Of a stretch of 64,000 bases of DNA, positions 28,532 to 37,489 are shown piece after piece. Position numbers and translations under genes: made by a program. Below the pieces are notes generated by a model that saw only the letters and a list, made by a program, of their open reading frames with translations, made no database searches and was not told the origin of the DNA. Every line of letters starts with the position of its first letter. Position 1 is the first letter of the stretch. The stretch lies in assembly GCA_009693505.1 (NCBI GenBank), contig SHXD01000003.1:1-64000 (forward strand). Direction: 5' to 3'. This DNA is from Limnohabitans sp. Lineage in GTDB: Bacteria; Pseudomonadota; Gammaproteobacteria; Burkholderiales; Burkholderiaceae_C.

Positions 28532-29101
28532 TTAAGTCTTGGGTAAAGTGACACCCACTTGGCCTTGGTATTTTCCACCCCGATCCTTGTAGCTGGTCTC
28601 GCAGACTTCGTCGCTTTCAAAGAACAAAACCTGGGCACAACCCTCCCCAGCGTAAATCTTGGCTGGCAGGGGGGTGGTATTGCTGAATTCAAGGGTGACA
28701 TAGCCTTCCCATTCGGGTTCGAAGGGCGTGACGTTCACAATAATCCCGCACCGGGCATAGGTGCTTTTACCCAGGCAAATGGTGAGCACATTGCGGGGAA
28801 TGCGGAAATATTCCAGAGTTCGTGCCAACGCAAAGCTGTTGGGGGGAATGACGCAGACATCGGAATGGATGTCAACAAAGCTTTTTTCGTCGAAATTCTT
28901 GGGGTCGACCACGGTGCTGTAAATGTTGGTGAACACCTTGAATTCAGGAGCGCATCGAATGTCGTAGCCATAACTGCTGGTGCCATAGCTCACAATTTTC
29001 TGGCCGGCGGCGTTTTGACGCACTTGCCCGGGCTCGAAAGGCTCGATCATGCCGTGCTCTTGCGCCATCCGGCGAATCCATTTGTCGCTTTTAATCGTCA
29101 T
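28532..29101 (-). CDS. dcd: dCTP deaminase
   Basis: Deaminates dCTP to dUTP, feeding dTMP synthesis. Starting at the ATG at 29101 ([19 protein letters not shown]) gives 189 residues, the normal size for a trimeric Dcd; a longer frame to 29176 adds unrelated sequence. Motifs: [38 protein letters not shown] and the catalytic glutamate in [21 protein letters not shown]. An AAGAG stretch lies just before the start. Divergent from the Bug protein gene and upstream of the RNA helicase gene. Confidence 0.96.
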   Translation of the reverse strand: MTIKSDKWIRRMAQEHGMIEPFEPGQVRQNAAGQKIVSYGTSSYGYDIRCAPEFKVFTNIYSTVVDPKNFDEKSFVDIHSDVCVIPPNSFALARTLEYFRIPRNVLTICLGKSTYARCGIIVNVTPFEPEWEGYVTLEFSNTTPLPAKIYAGEGCAQVLFFESDEVCETSYKDRGGKYQGQVGVTLPKT

Positions 29102-29255
29102 CTCTTTGTCTTTCCAACATTCTTTGAGGCAAGCCATCATTGTAAAGTGCCAACTGGGAATGTCAGAACAATTCAAGGCTTGTGTGCGCTCAAACAGTGC
29201 AATTCAGGGTAGTGTGGGCTAAACTTTGGTTCACTTACCCTTCAGAAAAAAAGCC

Positions 29256-30227
29256 ATGAAAAGACGCACCCTGCTTCAAGCCAGTCCCGTGTTGCTGGGC
29301 CTTTCAGGACTTAGCCAAGCCCAGTCGGCCTATCCCAGTAAACCCATTCGGTACATCGTGCCAGTGGCTGCAGGCGGAGGTTCTGACATGGTGGGCCGAG
29401 CGCTGTGTGAGCGCTGGGCCAAAGTGTTGGGCCAATCTGTGGTGGTTGACAACATTGGCGGCGGCGGCGGCGTCATTGCCTCGCAAAATACAGCGCGTGC
29501 GGCCGCTGATGGCTACACCCTCATGCAAGGCTATGTGGCCACCCACGGCACTGCGCCCGCCACTCGCAAATTGCCCTACGACGCAGAGAAAGATTTCACG
29601 CCCATTGGCATGATTGGCTCAACCCCCAATGTGCTGTGCATCAACACCAGCTTGCCACCGCAAAACTTCAAGGCCTTTCTGGACTACGTGAAACAAAACC
29701 CCGGCCGCCTGTCTTATGGCTCTGCAGGCGCAGGGTCATTAACCCATCTGGCGGCAGAGTTGTTCAAATTGCAAACCAACAGCTTTATGGTGCACATTCC
29801 CTACCGAGGCATTGCACCTGCCATCACTGACCTCATTGGTGGTCAAACGCAGTTGATGTTTCCTGGCTTGGCCGCGGCATTGCCGCATATTCGAAGCGGC
29901 CGCATCCGTGCATTGGCAGTCACAGGCACCAAGCGCCACCCGCAAGTCAAGGACATTCCCACTTTAGAAGAGATGGGCCTCAAGGGCTTTGATGCCCAGC
30001 AATGGTATGGCGTTGTTGGGCCTGCCAACATGCCGGCCGCCATTGTCAAAACACTGAACGATGCCATGCTGACTGTTTTGGCACAGCCCGATTTCAAAGA
30101 AAAATTAAGCTCTGAAGCGGTAGAGCTCATGCCTATGAAGCCTGCAGAATTTGCAGCCTACATGAAGGCCGACTTGGCCCGCTGGACCCAATTGGCCAAG
30201 ACTCGAAATATTCAGCTAGATGGCTAG
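29256..30227 (+). CDS. Bug/TctC-family periplasmic substrate-binding protein (orphan)
   Basis: A 323-residue extracytoplasmic binding protein. The start at the ATG at 29256 gives a clean signal peptide (MKRRTLLQASPVLLGLSGLSQAQ, with an RRTLL stretch that could be a weak Tat signal); a TTG 30 bp upstream is open but adds no homology. Bug motifs: YIVPVAAGGGSDMVGRAL, NIGGGGGVIASQNTARA and YGSAGAGSLTHLAAELF. No permease genes accompany it, which is usual for the many orphan Bug proteins of Burkholderiales. Ligand unknown. Followed by a strong terminator. Confidence 0.9.
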   Translation: MKRRTLLQASPVLLGLSGLSQAQSAYPSKPIRYIVPVAAGGGSDMVGRALCERWAKVLGQSVVVDNIGGGGGVIASQNTARAAADGYTLMQGYVATHGTAPATRKLPYDAEKDFTPIGMIGSTPNVLCINTSLPPQNFKAFLDYVKQNPGRLSYGSAGAGSLTHLAAELFKLQTNSFMVHIPYRGIAPAITDLIGGQTQLMFPGLAAALPHIRSGRIRALAVTGTKRHPQVKDIPTLEEMGLKGFDAQQWYGVVGPANMPAAIVKTLNDAMLTVLAQPDFKEKLSSEAVELMPMKPAEFAAYMKADLARWTQLAKTRNIQLDG

Positions 30228-30248
30228 CATGTCATGACACTGAACTTA

Positions 30249-30276
30249 AAGCCTGCCTTGAAACGCAGGCTTTTTT
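30249..30276 (+). terminator. Rho-independent terminator after the orphan Bug gene
   Basis: Stem AAGCCTGC (30249-30256) with GCAGGCTT (30265-30272), loop of eight bases, and a run of six T residues. The stem sequence equals that of the slyD terminator. It lies between the convergent Bug and BMP genes. Confidence 0.85.
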
Positions 30277-30293
30277 GTTTCAGTCATTTCACA

Positions 30294-31388
30294 TCAGGGA
30301 TTGATTTTTCCCATCACACCCGCCACACCGTAGTTCATGTTCAAAATTTGAACATCGCTGAGTTTCTGCCCAGCTGCCACAATGGCTTTGCCTTCGTTGT
30401 CGGCAATGGGTCCTTGAAATGGGTGGCGTTTGCCCTGCGCAATGTCTTGCTGTAACTTCACAATTTCATCGCGTACTTTGGCAGGCAACTTGGGGCCAAA
30501 ATCGCCGACGCGAATCATGCCCTCCTTCAACCCGGCCCACACATTGCCACTGCGCCACTGGCCCTTTTGCACATCAGTCACGCGCTGTGTGTAATAAGCG
30601 CCCCACTCATGCGTGACCGCCATCAACTGAGCCTCAGGCGCTACTTTGCGCATGTCTGAGTGATAGGCAATGGCCATCTTGCCGCGTTCTTGGGCCGCCA
30701 CCATCACCGCATTGGAGGCCGTGTGAAATGTGATTACATCCACCGACTGATTGAACAATGCAAAGGCCGCGTCGCGCTCCTTGACCGGATCAAACCATGA
30801 GTTCAACCAAATTACTTTCACTTGGGCCTTGGGGTTCACTGAGCGCATGCCTAGAGTAAATGCATTCAAGCCTTGTAGCACTTCAGGAATAGGAAAGCCC
30901 GCTACATACCCCGCCACATTGGATTGCGTCATGCGCCCTGCTGCCACACCCGCCAAATAACGGCCCTCGTAATAGCGCGCGTTGGCCACAGACACATTCA
31001 CATCGGTTTTGTAGCCTGTGATCGACTCAAACTTCACATTGGGAAACTCTTTGGCCACCTTGAGCGTAGGTTCCATGTAGCCAAAGCTGGTGGTGAAAAT
31101 CACATCGTGACCCTGTTGTGCCAAATCGCGCACCACACGCTCTGAGTCAGCGCCCTCTGCCACGTTGTCTACAACGGTGGTTTTAACGGCAGCGCCCAAG
31201 GCCTTTTCAACAGCTTTACGACCTTGGTCGTGCTGGTGCGTCCAGCCCGCATCAAATACAGGCGTGACATACACAAAAGCGGCTTTGACAGCGCTTTTAG
31301 CAGCTGGCGGCGAAGGCTCAGCGGCAAGGGATGGAATGGGCGAAAAAAAGCAGGCGGCCGCAATAGCGGCTGCGAGGTTTTTGTACAT
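30294..31388 (-). CDS. BMP-family ABC transporter substrate-binding protein (orphan paralogue)
   Basis: A 364-residue periplasmic binding protein of the Med/BMP (PnrA) family, which binds nucleosides or nucleobases in the cases studied. Signal peptide ends near LAAEPSPP; no lipobox cysteine, unlike the paralogue at 34340-35461. Family motifs: AFVYVTPVFDAGWTHQHDQG, VIFTTSFGYMEPTLKVA and YYEGRYLAGVAAGRMT. It lies beyond the M16 peptidase gene from the ABC operon but on the same strand, so it may be a detached second ligand receptor for that transporter. Confidence 0.9.
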   Translation of the reverse strand: MYKNLAAAIAAACFFSPIPSLAAEPSPPAAKSAVKAAFVYVTPVFDAGWTHQHDQGRKAVEKALGAAVKTTVVDNVAEGADSERVVRDLAQQGHDVIFTTSFGYMEPTLKVAKEFPNVKFESITGYKTDVNVSVANARYYEGRYLAGVAAGRMTQSNVAGYVAGFPIPEVLQGLNAFTLGMRSVNPKAQVKVIWLNSWFDPVKERDAAFALFNQSVDVITFHTASNAVMVAAQERGKMAIAYHSDMRKVAPEAQLMAVTHEWGAYYTQRVTDVQKGQWRSGNVWAGLKEGMIRVGDFGPKLPAKVRDEIVKLQQDIAQGKRHPFQGPIADNEGKAIVAAGQKLSDVQILNMNYGVAGVMGKINP

Positions 31389-31511
31389 GGTAGTCCTCTA
31401 CATGGCGCCGGTTGAACAAAATAAATACCCGCCGGCGCGCAGGTGTTCAGTGCGTATTCTAAAGCAGGTGTATAAAGTTTCTTTTTCGTTGTTTCAAAGA
31501 AGTGCCCTGTC

Positions 31512-34256
31512 ATGCGTTCAAAACCTATTTCTCGTTGGATTCAAATTGCCTTCATTTCAGCAAGTTGCGTACTGCCTTTTGCGGGATGGTCACAAAGCGC
31601 GGCCTCAGCTTTAAAAGCAGTCACGCAGGTAGAAGGTATTACTGAATACCGACTGAGCAATGGTTTGCGCGTGTTGTTGGCGCCCGATGCGTCCAAGCCC
31701 ACCACCACTGTGAACATCACTTATTTGGTGGGCAGCCGCCATGAAAATTATGGTGAGACCGGCATGGCGCATTTGCTAGAGCACATGGTGTTCAAAGGCA
31801 CAACTTCACGCGGCAATGTATTTGAGGAGTTGGGAAAGCGCGGCATACAATTCAATGGCACCACCTTCTACGATCGCACCAATTACTACGAAACCTTTCC
31901 TGCCAATCCTGATAATTTGAAATGGGCTCTTGAGATGGAAGCTGATCGCATGGTCAACAGCCTCATTGCGCGTAAAGATTTAGACACCGAGTTTTCAGTG
32001 GTTCGCAATGAAATGGAAAGCGGCGAAAACAACCCCCACATGATGCTCTGGCAGCGCATGGCCTCTACAGCTTTTGATTGGCACAACTATGGCAAGAGCA
32101 CCATAGGCGCGCGCACCGATGTTGAAAACGTCAAGATTGAAAACCTTCAAAATTTTTACCGCAAGTACTACCAACCCGACAATGCCGTTTTATTGGTAGC
32201 TGGCAAATTTGAGGTCACTCCTACTTTGGAAGTCATTCAAAAAGTATTTGGTGCCATCCCTAAACCGACACGCGTCATAGAGCCCACCTACACACAAGAT
32301 CCTGTGCAAGATGGCGGCAGAGAAGTCACTGTGCGCAGAACGGGGGATACACAGTTATCAGCTGTTCTCTACCACACTGCGGCTGGCAGTCACATTGAAG
32401 CTGCGGCCATGGCCGCCTTAAGCGAGGTATTGGCAGGCACGCCCAATGGTCGACTTCACAAAAATTTAGTCGAGAAAAAACTGGCTGTGAATGTCAGCCC
32501 ATGGAATTTTGACTTGGCCGAAAGAGGCTACATCGTGTTCATGGCCGAATTGAATAAAACTCAAAATTTACAGGAAGCTCGAAAAGTTTTGTTGGCAGAA
32601 CTTGAAGGCCTTCAACAAAATCCTGTCACCGAAGAAGAATTTAAACGTGCCAAGGCAGGCTTGCTCAGTGAAATTGACAAAACAATCAACGACCCACAAA
32701 AGTTGGCTGTACAAATGTCCGAGTCAATTGCCAATGGCGACTGGCGCTTGTTTTTCCTTCAACGCGATCGGATTGAAAATTTAAAAGCAACTGACTTGCA
32801 AGCTGTAGGCTTGAACTTCTTCAAGGAAAGCAATCGCACCTTAGGTCAGTTCATTCCGACAGCCACACCCGATCGCATCAAAATGCCCGAGGCTGTTGAT
32901 GTTGCAAAGCTGGTGGCCGACTACAAAGGGAAGGCTGCAGCCACTGAAGGCGAAGTGTTTGACATCAGTCCAGCCAACATTGAAAAGCGCACCCAAAGAC
33001 TGGCCTTGGCCAGCGGCATGAAGCTTATCTTCACACCCAAGAAAACGCGTGGCGAAACTGTCAGTGGGGTCTTTACTTTGCGCTTCGGCGATGAAGCAAG
33101 CCTGTTTAACCAAGCCACCACGTCTAACCTCACGGCCAGCTTGCTCATGCGAGGCGCAGGAAATTTGCAACGCTCTGAAATCTCAGCCAAATTGGATGAA
33201 CTCAAAACTCAAATTGAAGTCAGTGGTGGCGGACAAACCGTGACGGTTAGGTTTGATTCACTGCGGAAAAACCTACCTGAAGTACTCAACTTGGTTCGAG
33301 ACATTTTACGCAAGCCCATCTTGGCTGAAAAAGAATTTGAATTGTTGGTTCAAGAGGGCACTGCTGGCCTTGAAAGCCAACGCAGCGAACCCAATGCCAT
33401 GGGCTCGCAAGCCATGGCGCTGGCGCTTGACGTTTACAAGAAAGGCGACATTCGCGCTGCCCGCAGTTTGGATGAGTCCATTGCGACGCTCAAAGCGGCC
33501 AAGCTTGAACAAGTCAAACAGTTTCACAGCAGCTATTACGGCGCCAGCCACAGCGAGTTCGCCTTGGTAGGCGACTTTGACAGCGACGCAATCAAGTCTC
33601 AGATCACACAACTCTTTGGTGACTGGAAAAGCCCTAAAGCCCATACACGCTTAAAGGCTGAAAGCAAAGCGGCCAAGCCAGGCGCCACTCAATTAGAAGC
33701 GCCCGACAAAGCCAATGCTTTCTTTTTGGCGGGCTTGCCTTTGTTGCTTCAAGACACACAAACAGACTTTGTGCCCTTGCAATTGGCCAACCGCGTATTG
33801 GGCGGCGGCGTCAAATCGCGCCTACTTGACCGCTTACGCCAAAAAGATGGCTTGAGCTACGCCGCTGGCAGCCAACTCAGCGCCAGTTCGTTTGAACCTT
33901 CAGGCATGTGGGTGCTGTACGCCATTTATGCACCGCAAAATCTGGCTAAATTAAAGGCGGGTGTGCAAGAAGAATTGGCCAAGTTTGTCAAAGACGGAAT
34001 CACCGCTGAGGAGCTGACAGATGCCAAAAAAGGCTGGCAAGAAGAACGCAAAATAAGCCGTGCGCAAGATCGTGCCTTAGCAGCGGGTCATGTGGCGCAA
34101 ACTGCAGCCAACCGAACGCTGGTCTTTGTTGAAAAAGTGGACGCTCAAATTGAAGCCATCACTTTAGAAGAAGTTAACGCTGCCATTCGCAAGACTTTAG
34201 ACCCTTCCAAATTTTTCAATGTGTATGCAGGAGACTTTGCAGCAGCTAAAAAGTAA
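31512..34256 (+). CDS. M16 family zinc metallopeptidase (two-domain, periplasmic)
   Basis: A 914-residue protein with a signal peptide (about residues 1-28) and two tandem M16 halves. The active N-terminal half has the inverted zinc motif HLLEH at 87-91 and the distal glutamate in VRNEMES (about E167). The C-terminal half (from about 480) is the inactive partner, with the R/Y pocket region GGGVKSRLLDRLRQKDGLSY. Such pitrilysin-like enzymes degrade peptides in the periplasm. There is no purine-breakdown role by family; it sits between two BMP-type binding-protein genes on the opposite strand. Terminated by a near-perfect palindrome shared with the convergent BMP gene. Confidence 0.93.
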   Translation: MRSKPISRWIQIAFISASCVLPFAGWSQSAASALKAVTQVEGITEYRLSNGLRVLLAPDASKPTTTVNITYLVGSRHENYGETGMAHLLEHMVFKGTTSRGNVFEELGKRGIQFNGTTFYDRTNYYETFPANPDNLKWALEMEADRMVNSLIARKDLDTEFSVVRNEMESGENNPHMMLWQRMASTAFDWHNYGKSTIGARTDVENVKIENLQNFYRKYYQPDNAVLLVAGKFEVTPTLEVIQKVFGAIPKPTRVIEPTYTQDPVQDGGREVTVRRTGDTQLSAVLYHTAAGSHIEAAAMAALSEVLAGTPNGRLHKNLVEKKLAVNVSPWNFDLAERGYIVFMAELNKTQNLQEARKVLLAELEGLQQNPVTEEEFKRAKAGLLSEIDKTINDPQKLAVQMSESIANGDWRLFFLQRDRIENLKATDLQAVGLNFFKESNRTLGQFIPTATPDRIKMPEAVDVAKLVADYKGKAAATEGEVFDISPANIEKRTQRLALASGMKLIFTPKKTRGETVSGVFTLRFGDEASLFNQATTSNLTASLLMRGAGNLQRSEISAKLDELKTQIEVSGGGQTVTVRFDSLRKNLPEVLNLVRDILRKPILAEKEFELLVQEGTAGLESQRSEPNAMGSQAMALALDVYKKGDIRAARSLDESIATLKAAKLEQVKQFHSSYYGASHSEFALVGDFDSDAIKSQITQLFGDWKSPKAHTRLKAESKAAKPGATQLEAPDKANAFFLAGLPLLLQDTQTDFVPLQLANRVLGGGVKSRLLDRLRQKDGLSYAAGSQLSASSFEPSGMWVLYAIYAPQNLAKLKAGVQEELAKFVKDGITAEELTDAKKGWQEERKISRAQDRALAAGHVAQTAANRTLVFVEKVDAQIEAITLEEVNAAIRKTLDPSKFFNVYAGDFAAAKK

Positions 34257-34276
34257 ACCATACCAAGACACTATAA

Positions 34277-34308
34277 AAAAGCCGCTCTTCGTACGAAGAG
34301 CGGCTTTT
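34277..34308. terminator. Bidirectional intrinsic terminator
   Basis: Perfect inverted repeat with 14-bp arms (AAAAGCCGCTCTTC at 34277-34290, its complement at 34295-34308) and loop GTAC. It has A residues on one side and T residues on the other, so it can end both the M16 peptidase transcript and the convergent ABC transporter transcript. Confidence 0.9.
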
Positions 34309-34339
34309 AAACTTTCAGCAACCGTTAAGTTGCGATTGA

Positions 34340-35461
34340 TCAGTTAGGCACTTTGCCTTCCACGCCTTTAACGTAGAACTTGATACCGCCTAAGAACTTG
34401 TCGTCAGCAACAACATCTTTGGCCAATACTTCTTTGCCATCTTGTCCCACGATAGGACCTTTCCAGATAGCGAAGCTACCGTCTTTCAAGCCAGCCTTGA
34501 TTTCGTCAACGCGCTTCTTGATGTCGTCAGGCACATCGGTTGCCACATTCACCATGTCGATGGCGCCTTCTTTCACGCCCCACCAGCTTTGGCCTGTCGT
34601 CCATTTGCCATCAAGGGCTTCACCCACGGACTTGATGTAGTAAGGCGCCCAGTTGATCACTGCCGAGCCCAAGTGAGCCTTAGGACCATAGGCTGTCATG
34701 TCAGAGTCCCAACCGAAAGCGCGCTTGCCCATTTTTTCGGCAGTTTGCAAAACGGCAGAAGAGTCGGTGTTTTGCATCAATACGTCAGCGCCACCGTTGA
34801 TGAGGGCCGTGGCTGCTTCTGTTTCCTTTGGGGGATTGAACCACTCGTTGATCCAAACCACTTTGGTCTTCACTTTAGGGTTGACAGATTGCGCACCCAT
34901 TGTGAAGGTGTTGATGTTGCGAATGACTTCAGGAATTGGAATGGAAGCCACAACACCCAAGGTGTTTGTTTTGGTCATCTTGCCAGCAATCACGCCCGCC
35001 ATGTACGCACCTTCATAGGTACGGCTGTCGTAGGTGCGCAGGTTATCGGCTGTTTTGTAACCAGTGGCATGTTCAAACTTGATTTCTTTGTTGTCTGCGG
35101 CCACTTTGAGCATGGGATCCATGTAACCAAATGTGGTGCCGAAGATCACTTTGTTGCCTTGGCTGGCCAAGTCGCGGAAGTTGCGCTCGGCATCGGCGCT
35201 TTCTGGCACTTTTTCAACAAAGGTGGTGACGATCTTGTCGCCAAATTGTTTTTCTAGTTCTTTGCGCGCGTTGTCGTGTGCAAATGTCCAGCCACCGTCG
35301 CCCACTGGGCCAACATAGACAAAGGCCACTTTAAGGGGCTCAGCTTTAGGTGCTGCTGCAGGTTTTGCTTCTTCTTTTTTGCCGCAGGCCACGAGAGCGG
35401 CAGCAGTGACCAAAGAAATGGCGGCGATTTTGAGAATCGAACGCTTGTTCAGAACTGTCAT
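34340..35461 (-). CDS. BMP-family nucleoside/nucleobase-binding lipoprotein of an ABC transporter
   Basis: A 373-residue lipoprotein: signal peptide with lipobox LVAC (cysteine at about 26) followed by a Lys/Ala/Pro-rich linker. The BMP fold shows AFVYVGPVGDGGWTFAHDNAR, IFGTTFGYMDPMLKVA and YEGAYMAGVIAGKMT. It is the last gene of the ATPase-permease-permease-binding protein run and the only one with an added 43-bp gap, fitting higher expression. PnrA/BmpA-type proteins bind purine nucleosides; the flanking purine catabolic genes make a purine base or nucleoside the likely ligand. Confidence 0.93.
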   Translation of the reverse strand: MTVLNKRSILKIAAISLVTAAALVACGKKEEAKPAAAPKAEPLKVAFVYVGPVGDGGWTFAHDNARKELEKQFGDKIVTTFVEKVPESADAERNFRDLASQGNKVIFGTTFGYMDPMLKVAADNKEIKFEHATGYKTADNLRTYDSRTYEGAYMAGVIAGKMTKTNTLGVVASIPIPEVIRNINTFTMGAQSVNPKVKTKVVWINEWFNPPKETEAATALINGGADVLMQNTDSSAVLQTAEKMGKRAFGWDSDMTAYGPKAHLGSAVINWAPYYIKSVGEALDGKWTTGQSWWGVKEGAIDMVNVATDVPDDIKKRVDEIKAGLKDGSFAIWKGPIVGQDGKEVLAKDVVADDKFLGGIKFYVKGVEGKVPN

Positions 35462-35504
35462 GAAATTTCCTTTGTTGGATGGACTGGGTTGGACGAAAAA
35501 AGCA

Positions 35505-36425
35505 TTATGAACTGGGATGAAAGGGTTTGCCTAGCGATGCTGGCATATTGACCCGAATCCAAGCAGGATTTCGTGAGATCAAGGCCAACACCACAATGGT
35601 CGCTAAATAAGGCAAGGCTGAAAGCAACTGGCTGGGCACTTGCACACCCAAACCCTGTAAATGAAACTGCAGCATGGTCACCCCGCCAAACAGGTAAGCA
35701 CCAAGCAATATGCGAGCCGGTCGCCAGGTTGCAAAAGTGGTCAAAGCCAATGCAATCCAGCCCTTGCCGGCCACCATGCCCTCTACCCACAAGGGCGTGT
35801 AGACAACCGAGATGTAGGCACCCGACAGACCGCACAAAGCACCGCCCACCATGACGGCCAAAAAACGAATTCGGCGGACTGAATAACCGAGCGCATGCGC
35901 CGATTCGGGAGATTCACCGACCGAGCGCAGCACCAAACCTGTGCGCGTTTTGTACAAAAACCAAATGAGTGCCATGACAAAAGCAATCACCCCGTAAACC
36001 AGCGGGTGTTGTTTGAAGAAGGCAGCACCTACAAGGGGAATATCAGCCAAGAAAGGTATTTCATACTGAGCCCGCGGAGGCAGTTTTTCTTGCACATACG
36101 AAATACCCACAAACGCTGAAAAGCCCACCCCAAACAAACTCAATGCCAAACCTGTGGCGTACTGATTGGTGCCAAGGTAAATCACCATGACCCCAAAAAT
36201 GGCACCCAGCAAGGCGCCGGCCCCCATGCCTGCCAAGAAGCCCACCAAATCGCTGCCGGTGTGCACCACTGCGGCAAAACCAGCAATCGCTGCGCACAGC
36301 ATCATGCCCTCGGCACCTAAATTAACGACACCCACTTTTTCATTGATGAGCAAACCCAAGGCGGCGATGGCCAGCACAGTGCCTGCATTCAAAGTAGCTG
36401 CTATGAGCAATGCATACGACTCCAT
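35505..36425 (-). CDS. ABC transporter permease (BMP/sugar-nucleoside type, second permease)
   Basis: A 306-residue inner-membrane permease of the BPD_transp_2 (RbsC/YufQ-like) family with about eight to ten hydrophobic segments and the coupling region INEKVGVVNLGAEGMMLCAA near the N-terminus. I start it at the ATG at 36425: the stop TGA of the preceding permease shares its last base with this ATG, so translation is coupled. A longer frame to 36476 lies inside the upstream gene and is unlikely. It pairs with the other permease to form the channel. Confidence 0.93.
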   Translation of the reverse strand: MESYALLIAATLNAGTVLAIAALGLLINEKVGVVNLGAEGMMLCAAIAGFAAVVHTGSDLVGFLAGMGAGALLGAIFGVMVIYLGTNQYATGLALSLFGVGFSAFVGISYVQEKLPPRAQYEIPFLADIPLVGAAFFKQHPLVYGVIAFVMALIWFLYKTRTGLVLRSVGESPESAHALGYSVRRIRFLAVMVGGALCGLSGAYISVVYTPLWVEGMVAGKGWIALALTTFATWRPARILLGAYLFGGVTMLQFHLQGLGVQVPSQLLSALPYLATIVVLALISRNPAWIRVNMPASLGKPFHPSS

Positions 36426-37489
36426 CAGGCCCTCCCACTCTGCCAACGCAATCGGTATGCCACCAGGGTGTCGCATGCCAACAAGCTAAACAACAAGAGT
36501 CCCTGAAACACGCCCGTGATGGACTTAGGCAGACCCATGCGCGATTGCGCCAACTCACCGCCGATGTAGAACATGCTCATGAGGACGGCAGAAAAAACAA
36601 TGCCAACCGGATGCAAGCGCCCCACATAGGCCACGATGATGGCGGCAAAACCATAGCCAGAAGGGATGTAAGGTGTCAGCTGCCCAATGGGCCCCGCCAC
36701 TTCCAAAGCACCCGCCAGGCCTGCAGCCCCACCCGATGTGAGCAGTGCCAACCACAAAGCTTTGCGCGAAGAAAAACCTGCATAGCGCGCTGCAGAGGGT
36801 GCCAAGCCCCCCACCTGCTGAGCAAAGCCTGAGCGAGTTCGGAATAAAAAGACCCAAACCGCAGCAACACCGACCAAACCCAATATCAGTCCTACAGAAA
36901 CACGTGAGCCACTCATCAGGCGTGGAATTTGGGTCACAGCTTCAAAGGTTTTGGTTTGCGGAAAGTTGTAACCCGCAGGATCTTTCCAGGGACCATAAAC
37001 CAAATAACCCAATACCATGTCAGCCACATACACCAACATCAGGCTGACCAAAATTTCATTGGCGTGAAATTTATCTTTGAGCCAAGCCGTGATGGCAGCC
37101 CAAAACATGCCTCCTGCAACACCCGCCAAAATCACAGCTACCACAATCCAGCGGCCGGTTTCTTTGTCGGCTAACAAAGCCACGCCGCCAGCCGCTACAG
37201 CGCCAATGACAAACTGCCCTTCTGCACCAATGTTCCAAACATTGGAGCGAAAACAAACAGCCAAGCCTAAGGCAATGACCAACAAGGGCGTGGCCTTCAC
37301 CATCAGTTCGCCCAAAGCATAGGCAGACTTCAGGGGCTCCCAAAAAAACATTTGCAGACCACGCACAGGGTCTTTGCCTAGCAACACAAACAAGCCGATA
37401 CCCAAAGCAACCGTAATGAGCAAAGCCAAAAGCGGCGAGCCATAACGCCAAACATGAGAGGCTTGAGGGCGGAGTTCTAGCTTAAGCAT
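36425..37489 (-). CDS. ABC transporter permease (BMP/sugar-nucleoside type, first permease)
   Basis: A 354-residue permease of the same family, with about ten hydrophobic segments and the conserved FRSNVWNIGAEGQFVIGAVAAGG region near residues 75-105. It overlaps the ATPase gene by 8 bp and the second permease gene by one base, so these three proteins are made together. In family members of this layout (BmpA-NupABC, YufOPQ) the two permeases form a heterodimer that imports nucleosides. Confidence 0.93.
   Translation of the reverse strand: MLKLELRPQASHVWRYGSPLLALLITVALGIGLFVLLGKDPVRGLQMFFWEPLKSAYALGELMVKATPLLVIALGLAVCFRSNVWNIGAEGQFVIGAVAAGGVALLADKETGRWIVVAVILAGVAGGMFWAAITAWLKDKFHANEILVSLMLVYVADMVLGYLVYGPWKDPAGYNFPQTKTFEAVTQIPRLMSGSRVSVGLILGLVGVAAVWVFLFRTRSGFAQQVGGLAPSAARYAGFSSRKALWLALLTSGGAAGLAGALEVAGPIGQLTPYIPSGYGFAAIIVAYVGRLHPVGIVFSAVLMSMFYIGGELAQSRMGLPKSITGVFQGLLLFSLLACDTLVAYRLRWQSGRA

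Noticed and set aside
34442-35257. Long plus-strand open frame opposite the BMP lipoprotein gene
   Set aside because: Antisense shadow of a well-supported gene; composition rich in His, Cys and Arg, with no family signature.
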